A stretch of 33,035 bases of DNA. Origin: Solirubrobacterales bacterium. GTDB taxonomy: Bacteria; Actinomycetota; Thermoleophilia; Solirubrobacterales; Solirubrobacteraceae. The notes beneath the pieces are model-generated. The model had not been told where the DNA came from and did not search any database. It worked only from the letters and a program-made list of their open reading frames with translations. The DNA lies in contig PLES01000146.1 of the NCBI GenBank assembly GCA_003137075.1, positions 204-33,238 of the forward strand, given 5' to 3'. A program made the position numbers and the translations under genes. Shown here piece by piece: positions 7,515 to 15,089 of the stretch (its first letter is position 1; the number at the start of each line of letters is the position of its first letter).

Positions 7515-8324
7515 ATGACGATTGACGCGATCAGCACGGCCAGTATTTGGCCGGCCTCGGCGCAGACCGGAGCGACCGGTCAGAGCGCTCAGGGGCCGCC
7601 GGAACCGCCCGCGATGACCAGCACCGCGTCGCTCTTGGGCATCTCCACGAGCGAACTGAGCAGCGACATGCAGTCCGGCACGACGCTCTCCAGCCTGGCG
7701 TCAGAGAAAGGCATCTCGAGTAGTGATCTGCTAAGCGCGGTTGAGCAGGACATGCAGGCGAACGCTCCCTCAGGGGCGTCAAGCCTGTCGTCAACCCAGC
7801 TGCAGCAGATGGCCACGAGCCTGATCAATGGCACGCGGCCAAGTCCCCCGTCGGGCGGTGGCGATTCCTCGCGGGGCGCGAGCCCTGCGGGTCCTTCGCT
7901 GACGAACACCGCCCAACTGCTCGGCGTCTCGCAGAGCCAGCTGAGCAGTGATCTTCAGTCAGGGACCACCCTGTCGGAACTGGCTGAGGAGAACGGGGTT
8001 TCGAGCAGCGACCTGCTGAGTTCGGTCGAGTCGGATCTGACGGCCGATGCTCCGCAAGGCGCCCCGAGTCTGTCCTCCGACCAGCTTCAACAGCTGGCAA
8101 CCAACATCATCAACGGCACCGGCCCGTCAAGCTCAAGCTCGACGGCCAGCAGCAACCTCAGTGCGCTCTCGGACGCCACCGGGGTCAACTCAAGCGTGCT
8201 GCTGACCCAACTCTCGTCGGGCACTGACCTCAGCAATCTGCTCGAGGCGCCGGGCCAGACCGGCTACGGGAGCACCGTGGCCGACACGCTGGACGGCGGC
8301 GTCGCCGTCGACGAATACGCGTAA
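7515..8324 (+). CDS. Serine-rich protein with two tandem ~73-residue repeats, function unknown
   Basis: A 269-residue protein I do not recognise as a named family. It starts after a strong purine-rich ribosome site (AAGGAAAGGA) at ATG 7515. After a Gln/Gly/Pro-rich leader (1-34) there are two near-copies at residues 35-107 and 130-202. Each contains a pattern LLG(I/V)S-S-LSSD-QSGTTLS-LA-E-G(I/V)SSSDLLS-VE-D followed by LSS-QLQQ-AT-(L/I)INGT. A third, partial copy (about 210-255) keeps SALSDATGVNSSVLLTQLSSGTDLSNLL. Short LG-LQSG-TL-ELA-GVS-DLL motifs of this kind occur as small helical modules in many bacterial proteins. No signal peptide or TM segment and no cysteine are visible. The linkers are Ser/Pro/Gly-rich, and the Ser-rich composition differs from its neighbours. 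It stands alone between two inverted-repeat regions. Confidence 0.85.
   Translation: MTIDAISTASIWPASAQTGATGQSAQGPPEPPAMTSTASLLGISTSELSSDMQSGTTLSSLASEKGISSSDLLSAVEQDMQANAPSGASSLSSTQLQQMATSLINGTRPSPPSGGGDSSRGASPAGPSLTNTAQLLGVSQSQLSSDLQSGTTLSELAEENGVSSSDLLSSVESDLTADAPQGAPSLSSDQLQQLATNIINGTGPSSSSSTASSNLSALSDATGVNSSVLLTQLSSGTDLSNLLEAPGQTGYGSTVADTLDGGVAVDEYA
7617..7835 (+). repeat. Internal protein repeat, copy 1
   Basis: Encodes residues 35-107 of the Ser-rich protein. It aligns with residues 130-202 at a constant offset of 95 residues, without gaps. Confidence 0.75.
7902..8120 (+). repeat. Internal protein repeat, copy 2
   Basis: Encodes residues 130-202, the second copy of the module. It is clearly diverged at the DNA level but colinear with copy 1, pointing to an old intragenic duplication. 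Confidence 0.75.
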
Positions 8325-8387
8325 CCCCAACCCCTAGCCAACGCACAACCACCGCTACCGGACAACCACCAGCTACCGAAAAGGCCC

Positions 8388-8409
8388 TCGATCCAGCAAT
8401 CGGATCGAG
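8388..8409 (+). terminator. Hairpin after the Ser-rich gene
   Basis: CTCGATCC (8388-8395) pairs with GGATCGAG (8402-8409) around a 6-base loop. Flanking AAGG/CCTT can extend the stem past a 2-base bulge. It lies 63 bases after the stop codon at 8324. There is no real T-run, so the terminator call is tentative. Confidence 0.4.
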
Positions 8410-8421
8410 CCTTAAACGCAA

Positions 8422-8480
8422 CTGGGGGGATCCCCTAAGCCCAATCGCGGCAGCGCCTTGGGCTTAGGGGATCCCCCCAG
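8422..8480 (+). repeat. 22-bp perfect inverted repeat between convergent genes
   Basis: Arms 8422-8443 and 8459-8480 are perfectly complementary with a 15-base spacer. Each arm contains GGGGATCCCC, itself a palindrome, so nested structures are possible. It sits between the Ser-rich gene (rightward) and trxA (leftward). An A8 tract (8487-8494) lies on the trxA side: read in the trxA direction, T8 comes before the stem, not after it, so it does not fit the intrinsic-terminator pattern for either gene. A bidirectional terminator or a REP-like element are the options. Confidence 0.65.
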
Positions 8481-8497
8481 AATGCGAAAAAAAAGGA

Positions 8498-8827
8498 CTA
8501 GGCGAGCGCCGGAGCGATCTCAGCCTCGAGGCGCTTCTTGGGGTATGCGCCCGTGACGCGCTTGACCTCCTGGCCATTCTTGAAGACGATCAGAGTCGGG
8601 ATCGACAGCACGTTGTACTGGATCGCCGTCTGCTGATTCTCGTCGGTGTTCATCTTCGACACCTTGAGCTGACCGGCCTTCTCCTCAGCGATCTCCTGGA
8701 CAACCGGGGCGACCTGACGGCACGGCCCGCACCAGGGGGCCCAGAAGTCGACGAGCACAGGTACGTCTGACTCAAGAACTTCAGCTTGGAAGTTGTTGTC
8801 GGTGACTTCAGAAACGCTGCCAGCCAT
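8498..8827 (-). CDS. trxA: Thioredoxin
   Basis: A 109-residue cytoplasmic thioredoxin, the general protein-disulfide reductant supplied by thioredoxin reductase. The active site WCGPC is at residues 32-36 within [17 protein letters not shown], the buried Asp 27 is present, and the cis-Pro loop [11 protein letters not shown] follows. Length and order of elements are standard. ATG 8827 is preceded by GAGGAG (minus strand, 8838-8833) at good spacing, and a TACACT -10 lies about 37 bases upstream. It is divergent from the flavoprotein gene. Confidence 0.97.
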   Translation of the reverse strand: MAGSVSEVTDNNFQAEVLESDVPVLVDFWAPWCGPCRQVAPVVQEIAEEKAGQLKVSKMNTDENQQTAIQYNVLSIPTLIVFKNGQEVKRVTGAYPKKRLEAEIAPALA

Positions 8828-8832
8828 GGGGG

Positions 8833-8869
8833 CTCCTCGGAAAGCTTTTGTTGTACTTCAAAAAGTGTA
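8833..8869 (-). promoter_or_regulatory. trxA promoter -10 (TACACT) and ribosome site
   Basis: On the minus strand TACACT (8869-8864) fits the TAnnnT -10 pattern and would start the mRNA near 8857; GAGGAG (8838-8833) is the ribosome site for ATG 8827. No clear -35 is seen. Confidence 0.45.
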
Positions 8870-8926
8870 GCGGGGGTGTTACAGACCTCGACATCGAACC
8901 CCGGCAAGCGTCATGCTGTTGCGGCA

Positions 8927-10366
8927 ATGGCACCTGCCGCCGGCGTATCCACCGGAATCATCCGCTTCCGCAAGCGTCCTGTCCGAACTACCGGGACGCG
9001 CTCGCTCTGGTTGCGCGAGGAGCTCGGCAACTCCCAGCCTTACGAGTACAAGCACTTCGAAGGCCATGAGACGACCGACGTATGCATCGTCGGTGGCGGC
9101 TTTACGGGACTGTGGACCGCACTGGAGATCAAGCGGATCGCGCCGGGCACCGACGTCACGCTCGTTGAGGCCGACATCTGCGGCAGTGGCGCCAGCGGTC
9201 GCAACGGCGGCTTTGCACTTACCTGGTGGGCGCACTTCTCACACCTGCTGCGCCTCTGTGGCCCCGACGATGCCCTGAAGCTCTGCCAGCGAGCCGAACG
9301 CGCCGTTCAGCAAATCGGCGAGTTCGCGGATGCCAACGGCATCCCGGAGGCGGTGCAGATGAGCGGCTGGGTCTGGGCCGCGACCAACGCCAAGCAGGTC
9401 GGCGACTGGGAGCAGACGCTTGAACTGCTCGAACAGTTCGGCCAGACGCCGTACCAGCGGCTCAGGCGTGAGGAGGTTGCCAAGCTCGCCGGGTCGCAGC
9501 AGCACCTCGACGGAGTGTTCGAGCCGATCTCCGCGTCAATTCAGCCGGCCAAGCTCGCACGCGCGTTGGCGCGCGCGGCGCGCGACGCCGGCGTCCACAT
9601 CTACGAGCACTCGCAGGTTGCGGCGATCGAGTACGGACCGCACACAAGCGTTGTGCTTGAACGCGGCTCGATCACCACCGACCAGGTGGTGCTGGCGGTC
9701 AACGCCTGGGCCGCGCAGATACCCCAGATCGGTGCCGGCTTGATGGTGGTCGCCAGCGATGTGATCGCGACCGAGCCGATCCCTGATCGACTGGCAGCGA
9801 TCGGCATGGATCGTGGCGTCTGCGTCTCCGACAGCCGGCGGCTGGTCCACTACTACCGCCCGACCCTGGACGGACGGATGGTCTTTGGCAAGGGCGGAGG
9901 CGCGCTCGCCTACAACAACCTGATCACCGCGAAGTTCGACCATCCCGGACGTCGCACGGCGATGCTCCGCAGCCAGATGATCCGGACCTATCCGACGCTC
10001 TGGGACGTGCCGGTTGCGGATGCCTGGAGCGGACCGATCGACTACTCGCTGAGCGGCCTGCCGTTCTTCGTGCGGCTCCGCGACGCGCCGAGCGTGGTTG
10101 TCTGCGCCGGCTTCTCCGGAGATGGCGTCGGCCCCTCGCGACTGGCGGGAGAGGTGCTGGCCGAGATGGCCACCGGCATCGGTGATGGCGGCATGCCGAA
10201 GGCACTGCGCACAGTGCCGAGCGCGCAACTGCCGCCCGAACCGCTGCGTTACATCGGCGGGCACCTGGTCTATGGCGCGATAGTGCGCAAGGAGCGCGCC
10301 GAGGATCTCAACCTTAAGCCGAGGCGGCTCGACACGCTGCTGGCGTCACTCGACCCCACTGGCTAG
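8927..10366 (+). CDS. FAD-dependent oxidoreductase (DAO family, amine/amino-acid oxidase-like)
   Basis: About 480 residues from ATG 8927. An N-terminal Rossmann FAD motif, CIVGGGFTGLWTALEI with an acidic strand end VTLVEAD, is followed by GSGASGRNGGF, which is characteristic of the DAO (D-amino-acid-oxidase-like) family. The C-terminal AWSGPIDYSLSGLPF and VVVCAGFSGDGVGPSRLAGEVLAEM complete the FAD fold. The TRSLWLRE start and overall plan resemble gamma-glutamylputrescine oxidase-like enzymes, so oxidation of an amine or secondary amino acid is likely; the substrate is not shown. The frame is open upstream to 8786 only because it crosses the trxA start region. GTG 8876 is an alternative start. 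The ribosome site at 8927 is weak. Confidence 0.87.
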   Translation: MAPAAGVSTGIIRFRKRPVRTTGTRSLWLREELGNSQPYEYKHFEGHETTDVCIVGGGFTGLWTALEIKRIAPGTDVTLVEADICGSGASGRNGGFALTWWAHFSHLLRLCGPDDALKLCQRAERAVQQIGEFADANGIPEAVQMSGWVWAATNAKQVGDWEQTLELLEQFGQTPYQRLRREEVAKLAGSQQHLDGVFEPISASIQPAKLARALARAARDAGVHIYEHSQVAAIEYGPHTSVVLERGSITTDQVVLAVNAWAAQIPQIGAGLMVVASDVIATEPIPDRLAAIGMDRGVCVSDSRRLVHYYRPTLDGRMVFGKGGGALAYNNLITAKFDHPGRRTAMLRSQMIRTYPTLWDVPVADAWSGPIDYSLSGLPFFVRLRDAPSVVVCAGFSGDGVGPSRLAGEVLAEMATGIGDGGMPKALRTVPSAQLPPEPLRYIGGHLVYGAIVRKERAEDLNLKPRRLDTLLASLDPTG

Positions 10367-10387
10367 GACAATCCCGCAGGACCGACG

Positions 10388-12139
10388 TTGACTGATCCGA
10401 CCAACACCGAGATAGCCGCCGCGCTCGATCAGCTCGGCGATCTTTACGAGCTTGACGGCGCCGTGATCCACCGCATCGTCGCCTACCGCAACGGGGCCAA
10501 GGCAGCGCGTGAGGCATCCACCTCCGTCAGTCAGCTCGCGCGCGAGGGTCGGGCCACCGAGCTGCCCGGGATCGGCTCGACGCTGCAGGAGAAGATCCTC
10601 GCGCTGGCGGAGACCGGCGAGATCCCGGCGCTCGAGAAACTGCGCGCGAAGTTCCCACCCGGGCTGGTGGAGATGACCAAGCTGCCCGGGCTTGGTCCCA
10701 AGCGAGCCCGACGCCTGTACGAGGAGCTCCAGATCGACTCGCTCGCCAGCCTGCGCGCGGCCGCCCAGGAGGAGCGCATCCGGGCACTCAGCGGCTTTGG
10801 CGCGAAGGCCGAGGAGCAGCTGCTCGCAGCGCTCGATGCCTATGAAGCGAGCGGACCTCAGACCCGCACGGTCCTGAACAAGGCGCTGGCCGTCGGCGAA
10901 GAACTGCTGCAGGCGATCAGAGAGCACCCGGCAACGGTCCGCGCTGAGTTCGCGGGGTCAGCCCGGCGCATGGCGGAAAGCGTCAAGGACTTGGACATCG
11001 TCGCCACGGCGTCCGATCCGGCGGCGCTGGCGCGCGCCGCCGTCGAGCTGGCGCAGGTCGAAGCGGCCTCGAATCCCGGTGAGAACGCCGTGCGTCTACG
11101 CACGCACGCGGGCCTCAACGTGGACCTGCGCATCGTTGAACCAGACCAGTTCGGCAACGTGCTTCAGCATCTGACCGGCTCGAAGGAGCACAACGTCGCG
11201 CTGCGCGATTTTGCCGTGCGACGCGGCCTGCACATCTCCGAATACGGCGTGCTCGACGACGCCACCGGGATCACGCACCGCTGCCCAACCGAGCAGGAGG
11301 TCTACGCACTGCTGGGCATGGCCTACATCGAGCCGGAACTGCGCGAGAACCGCGGCGAACTGGAGGCAGCGCTGGAGGGCAAGCTGCCTGAGCTGATTAC
11401 GCTGGCCGATCTCAAGGGTGATCTGCACGCACACACAACGGCATCCGACGGCACCGCGTCGATCGAAGAGATGGCTCTGGCCGCGAAGGGCTTCGGCTAC
11501 GAGTACCTCGCGATCACCGACCACTCCGCGTCGATGGGCTTTGGCGCCGACGTCTCCGACGATCAGCTCCGGCGTCAAATTGAACTCGTCCGCAGGGCGG
11601 ACGTAGAGATCGACGGGATCAAGCTGTTGGCCGGCTCCGAGGTCAACATCTTCCCGGACGGTTTGCTCGACTACCCGGACGAGCTGCTGGCGGAGCTCGA
11701 TTGGGTCGTCGCCAGCGTTCACACATCGTTCCGGATGAACGCGAAGGAGATGACCGAGCGGGTCATCGCCGCGATAGAGCATCCGTATGTCGACTGCATC
11801 GGGCACCTCACCGGCCGCAAGATCGAGCAGCGGCGGGCGTATGAACTCGACTTCGAGGCGGTGGCCGCGGCCGCGGCCCGCACCGGAACGATGCTCGAGA
11901 TCAACGCCAACCCCGATCGCCGGGACCTGAACGAGCTACACGCTCGGGCAGCGTCGGCGGCCGGGGTGCAGATCGTCATCAACACCGACGCTCACCGAGT
12001 GGGTGGCTTTGCGGTCGCGCGCTACGGGGTCGCCACCGCGCGCCGCGCCTGGCTCACTCCGGGCCAGATTGCGAATACGCGGCCGTGGGCGGAGTTTGCA
12101 CCGCTGCGGTGCCGCGTGCGCCACGAATCTGGATCCTGA
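10388..12139 (+). CDS. polX: Family X DNA polymerase with PHP domain (PolX)
   Basis: A 583-residue bacterial PolX, a gap-filling polymerase and exonuclease used in base-excision-type repair. Helix-hairpin-helix segments are ELPGIGSTLQEKI and KLPGLGPKRARRLYEEL. The polymerase palm has GSARRMAESVKDLDIV with catalytic Asp 201 and 203, and the third Asp 246 in NVDLRIV. The C-terminal PHP domain begins DLHAHTTASDG (D345, H347, H349) and includes AITDHS, GSEVNIFPDG, ASVHTSF, DCIGHLTGR, EINANPDR and INTDAHRVG, the metal-binding set for 3'-5' exonuclease activity. The start is TTG 10388 with AGGA 6 bases upstream. The end (stop 12137-12139) overlaps the 3' end of convergent lgt by 86 bases; length agrees with the family's usual 570-580. 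Confidence 0.95.
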   Translation: MTDPTNTEIAAALDQLGDLYELDGAVIHRIVAYRNGAKAAREASTSVSQLAREGRATELPGIGSTLQEKILALAETGEIPALEKLRAKFPPGLVEMTKLPGLGPKRARRLYEELQIDSLASLRAAAQEERIRALSGFGAKAEEQLLAALDAYEASGPQTRTVLNKALAVGEELLQAIREHPATVRAEFAGSARRMAESVKDLDIVATASDPAALARAAVELAQVEAASNPGENAVRLRTHAGLNVDLRIVEPDQFGNVLQHLTGSKEHNVALRDFAVRRGLHISEYGVLDDATGITHRCPTEQEVYALLGMAYIEPELRENRGELEAALEGKLPELITLADLKGDLHAHTTASDGTASIEEMALAAKGFGYEYLAITDHSASMGFGADVSDDQLRRQIELVRRADVEIDGIKLLAGSEVNIFPDGLLDYPDELLAELDWVVASVHTSFRMNAKEMTERVIAAIEHPYVDCIGHLTGRKIEQRRAYELDFEAVAAAAARTGTMLEINANPDRRDLNELHARAASAAGVQIVINTDAHRVGGFAVARYGVATARRAWLTPGQIANTRPWAEFAPLRCRVRHESGS

Positions 12140-12911
12140 AGAACCAGGCAAGACCCCCCAGCGTGCCGATCAGCGCGATCCAGAAGTTCAGGCGCATGCC
12201 GAGGATATGAACCGAATAGTCGATCCTCAGCGTCTCCTCGAAGATCCGGAAGGCAGAGTACCCGGCGACATAGAGCGGGAACAGCGCCGGTGGCCGAATC
12301 TTGCCGCGGTTGTCGAGCCAGATCAGCACCGCCGCCAGCGAGAGATTCCAGATGATCTCGTAGAGGAAGGTCGGCTGGAAGGTGGCGTACTGGGCATAGC
12401 CGGGCGGGCGATGGGCATAGGAGATCCGCAGCGCCCAGGGCAAGCTGGAAGGTTTGCCGAACAACTCCTGATTGAAGTAGTTCCCGATCCGCCCGATTGA
12501 CTGCGCCACGAGCAGCGCCGGCGTGCAGGCGTTCATGAAGCGGTAGACGTCCTCCCACGGGAGCTGTTTGCGCAGGTACCAGACCCCGACCGCGGCGCCG
12601 CCGGCGATCCCGCCCCAGATGCCCAGGCCCCCGTCCCAGATCGCGAACGGGCCCCACCAGTGATCGGGCATCTGGCTCGGCGTGGTGATCAGAAAGTAAA
12701 TCCGTGCGCCGATCAGCCCCGCTGGGAAACCCCACTTGGCCACCTCGTAGACGATGTCCGGGTTGCCACCGGCCTTCGCCCATCGTCGCCGGGTGATCAG
12801 GATCGCCGCGGCGACCGCGAAGACGTAACAGATCCCGTAGGCATGGAAGAACAGCGGCCCGATGTAAAAGCCGTTGTCAGCCGGGCTGGGGATCGATGCG
12901 AGCGGCGTCAT
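12054..12911 (-). CDS. lgt: Prolipoprotein diacylglyceryl transferase
   Basis: An integral membrane enzyme that transfers diacylglycerol from phosphatidylglycerol to the lipobox Cys of prelipoproteins, the first step of lipoprotein maturation. The 285-residue product has about seven hydrophobic segments and the diagnostic SIGRIGNYFNQELFGKP signature. The N-terminal FFHAYGICYV, GARIYFLI, IWDGGLGIWGGIAGG, PTFLYEIIWNL and the C-terminal FRIFEETLRID are present. The start ATG 12911 lies 14 bases downstream of the preceding membrane-protein gene, so it is probably the last gene of the otsB-membrane protein-lgt operon. Its last 86 bases overlap the end of polX; the overlapped tail is a polar, non-conserved extension. 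Confidence 0.96.
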   Translation of the reverse strand: MTPLASIPSPADNGFYIGPLFFHAYGICYVFAVAAAILITRRRWAKAGGNPDIVYEVAKWGFPAGLIGARIYFLITTPSQMPDHWWGPFAIWDGGLGIWGGIAGGAAVGVWYLRKQLPWEDVYRFMNACTPALLVAQSIGRIGNYFNQELFGKPSSLPWALRISYAHRPPGYAQYATFQPTFLYEIIWNLSLAAVLIWLDNRGKIRPPALFPLYVAGYSAFRIFEETLRIDYSVHILGMRLNFWIALIGTLGGLAWFFRIQIRGARGTAAVQTPPTAAYSQSGPE

Positions 12912-12925
12912 TCAGACCGATGCTG

Positions 12926-13483
12926 TCACGCATGCCGCCCAGCGACACCGCTCGGTCGCTGGACCCCACTGAACTCGGTCAGGTTGTTGGACCTGAAGCC
13001 GGGGGTGCGAACGAGCTTGATCGGCCGCAGCGGTGAGGTGTGGACGATGTAGAAGCGGGCACCATCACGCTCCTCAATTGCCGTTACCGCAGCCGACTGG
13101 CGGCGCCAGGCGAGCGCCGGAATGATCGCGAAGCCGGCGGCGATCGCAGGTACCTGCGGATAGGCAAACGCGATCACGCCGGGTCCGACGGTGACGATCA
13201 GGAGTGGCCAAAGACGGTTGAGCATTGTCCGCCCCGGGTTGACCTCCGGCAGGCTCGCCTGCGTGCGGGCGCTGGCGAGCAGGGTCGCGATCTCGCGCGT
13301 GGTCGAATGTCCGCGCCCGAACCAGACACCGAGCACGATCGCGGCGAGCCACCAGATCGCCGCAATCGGTACGAGCAGGGAGTCGCTGTTGTTGTTGGCC
13401 CCAATCAGTGTCAGGACGGCGAGCAGACTGGCTGACGCTCCGCTGAGCAGGATCGTGCTACGCAGGAACTCAGGGAACCGCAT
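12926..13483 (-). CDS. Membrane protein of unknown function
   Basis: A 185-residue protein not recognised. Four hydrophobic stretches are visible: about residues 9-28 (STILLSGASASLLAVLTLIG), 37-55 (VPIAAIWWLAAIVLGVWFG), 91-107 and 109-126 (LLIVTVGPGVIAFAYP, then VPAIAAGFAIIPALAW). A basic cytoplasmic loop lies between pairs and a soluble C-terminal tail begins near RRQSAAVTAIEERDGARFYIVHTSP. The tail may be a small domain. The gene starts 3 bases after the otsB stop and ends 14 bases before lgt, so it is cotranscribed with both; that context gives no firm role. Confidence 0.8.
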   Translation of the reverse strand: MRFPEFLRSTILLSGASASLLAVLTLIGANNNSDSLLVPIAAIWWLAAIVLGVWFGRGHSTTREIATLLASARTQASLPEVNPGRTMLNRLWPLLIVTVGPGVIAFAYPQVPAIAAGFAIIPALAWRRQSAAVTAIEERDGARFYIVHTSPLRPIKLVRTPGFRSNNLTEFSGVQRPSGVAGRHA

Positions 13484-13486
13484 CTC

Positions 13487-14296
13487 CTAGGCGCCATCAC
13501 CGACGAGCGCGGCCAACAGATCCTGCATCCCCCCAGGGCCGTCGACGACGATGTCAGCCTGCTGTTCGATCTCCGGCGGGCCATCTGCGGAGCGCACGCC
13601 GACGCAGATCGCTCGGCCGATCTGCCCCCGTTCCTGGAGGGAACGAAGTACCCGGAAGGCGTCGAGGTCGGTGGTGTCATCACCGGCGTACAGGGCGGCG
13701 CCGATTGTCCGCCCCTCCAGCAGCGAGGCGATGCCCTGGCCCTTGTCGATCCGCACCGGAGGGCGTACCTCCATCACCTTGCGGCCCCAATGGACCTCAA
13801 GGCCATGATCTGAAGCATGAGCGGCGATCGCGTCTACCGCCTCGCGAGCAGCTTGCTCGTCCGGCGCACCGCGCCAGTGAAAGGCGATGATCGCGCGCTT
13901 GTCCTCTATGCGAACCCGGCGACGTTGCAGTTCCATCGTGTCGGCCTCGCGACGAAACGCGTCGATCTTGGGGCACCAGCTTTCCAGTGCGGGATCGAGC
14001 ACCGCCTCCGTCCAACCGGCACCGAGCATCTCCGCGCCGTGCGAGCCGATGTAGGTGATAGCTCCGATCGCAACCATCGCACGGGCATCCGAGGCGCGGC
14101 GGCCGCTCACGCAGGCCAGTAGCCCGTAGCGCCGTGAGATCGAAATCATCAACTTCCGAGTCGCTTCCGGCACGCCGGCTTCAGCGGCGTTGTCGACGAT
14201 CGGCGCGAGCGTCCCGTCGATGTCCAGAAGTACTGCCGACCCGGTGGGGTCTGATCTAAGCGGCGCTAGCGCCTCATGGAAGAGCGCTGACGTCAC
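13487..14296 (-). CDS. otsB: Trehalose-6-phosphate phosphatase
   Basis: A 269-residue HAD-superfamily phosphatase that removes phosphate from trehalose 6-phosphate, the last step of OtsAB trehalose synthesis. Motif I is LLDIDGTLAP (nucleophile D25, acid D27), motif II CVSGRR, the cap region contains IGSHGAE and VHWGRKVMEVRPP, and motif IV is YAGDDTTDLDAFR (D206, D207). Length is normal. No otsA is in the window, so the partner synthase must be elsewhere. The start is GTG 14296, only 19 bases from the divergent hydrolase start, with overlapping -10-like sequences. The next gene starts 3 bases after its stop. Confidence 0.93.
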   Translation of the reverse strand: MTSALFHEALAPLRSDPTGSAVLLDIDGTLAPIVDNAAEAGVPEATRKLMISISRRYGLLACVSGRRASDARAMVAIGAITYIGSHGAEMLGAGWTEAVLDPALESWCPKIDAFRREADTMELQRRRVRIEDKRAIIAFHWRGAPDEQAAREAVDAIAAHASDHGLEVHWGRKVMEVRPPVRIDKGQGIASLLEGRTIGAALYAGDDTTDLDAFRVLRSLQERGQIGRAICVGVRSADGPPEIEQQADIVVDGPGGMQDLLAALVGDGA

Positions 14297-14300
14297 AGTA

Positions 14301-14307
14301 ATAGTAT
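14301..14307. promoter_or_regulatory. Overlapping divergent -10 elements between otsB and the hydrolase
   Basis: Rightward TAGTAT (14302-14307) is 8 bases before GTG 14316. Leftward, TACTAT (14306-14301) or CATACT (14308-14303) is 4-6 bases before GTG 14296. Both fit TAnnnT-like -10 boxes for leaderless mRNAs, and they occupy the same few bases, so the two promoters should compete. No -35 elements are clear. Confidence 0.35.
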
Positions 14308-14315
14308 GCCCGCTC

Positions 14316-15089
14316 GTGAGCTATCCAGATCCGGTCGTGCTGCTGCATGGACAGCCTGGTAGCGCCCGGGACTGGGATCTTGTGCTTCCTCACCTGATCA
14401 ACCAGGCCCCGGTTCTGGCGTTCGACCGTCCCGGTTATGACGGCATCAGCGAGCCCGGTGGAATCGAACACAGCGCTCGCGCCACCGTGACGCGCATGGA
14501 TGCCGAGGGCATCGAACGCGCCACGATCGTCGGCTTGAGCTTCGGCGGCGGGGTCGCCGCCTGGCTCGCCGCACACGATCCTGAGCGAGTGCAGGCACTG
14601 GTACTGATCTCGGCCGCAGCCAATCGCGCAGCACTGCTTCCCGTCGACCGCGTCCTCGCAGCACCGCTCGCCGGCCGCATCGCCAGCGGCGCGCTGGTAT
14701 CAGGGCTCGGCCTCGCACTCAGCTCGAGACGGTTTCGCGAGCGCTTCTCAAAGCGACATGCCATACCCGCTGACTTCCTGCAGATAACCGGCCAGCGCAT
14801 GCGGACCGACGCAGCGAGGCGTGCGTTCCTGGTAGAACAGCGCGCAATGCTGAAGGAACTCCCCATCCTGGAGGAGTTACTGCCGACGATCACCGCGCCG
14901 ACGACAGTGATCGTCGGGACCGCGGACTCGGTGGTCGGCGCCGAATCGGGACGCCTGCTCGCGACCCAGATCCCGGATGCGACGCTGGTCGAGATCCGGG
15001 GCGGGAGCCACGCGCTGAGCGCCACACATGGACCGCGCGTCGCCGAGCTGATTCTTGACGCGATGGCAGCCGCGACGCAGACGTTATGA
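14316..15089 (+). CDS. Alpha/beta hydrolase (serine type)
   Basis: About 257 residues from GTG 14316. The oxyanion motif is [11 protein letters not shown] (H11-G12), the loop is [10 protein letters not shown], and the nucleophile elbow [12 protein letters not shown] has Ser 75. The late [11 protein letters not shown] probably supplies the acid Asp and [11 protein letters not shown] the catalytic His, completing a Ser-His-Asp triad. Substrate unknown; esterase, lactonase or lipase-like activities are possible. The stop overlaps the MFS start (ATGA, 15086-15089), so the two are translationally coupled, suggesting the hydrolase acts on a compound handled by the transporter. The open frame upstream to 14190 is antisense to otsB and is not used. 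Confidence 0.88.
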   Translation: MSYPDPVVLLHGQPGSARDWDLVLPHLINQAPVLAFDRPGYDGISEPGGIEHSARATVTRMDAEGIERATIVGLSFGGGVAAWLAAHDPERVQALVLISAAANRAALLPVDRVLAAPLAGRIASGALVSGLGLALSSRRFRERFSKRHAIPADFLQITGQRMRTDAARRAFLVEQRAMLKELPILEELLPTITAPTTVIVGTADSVVGAESGRLLATQIPDATLVEIRGGSHALSATHGPRVAELILDAMAAATQTL

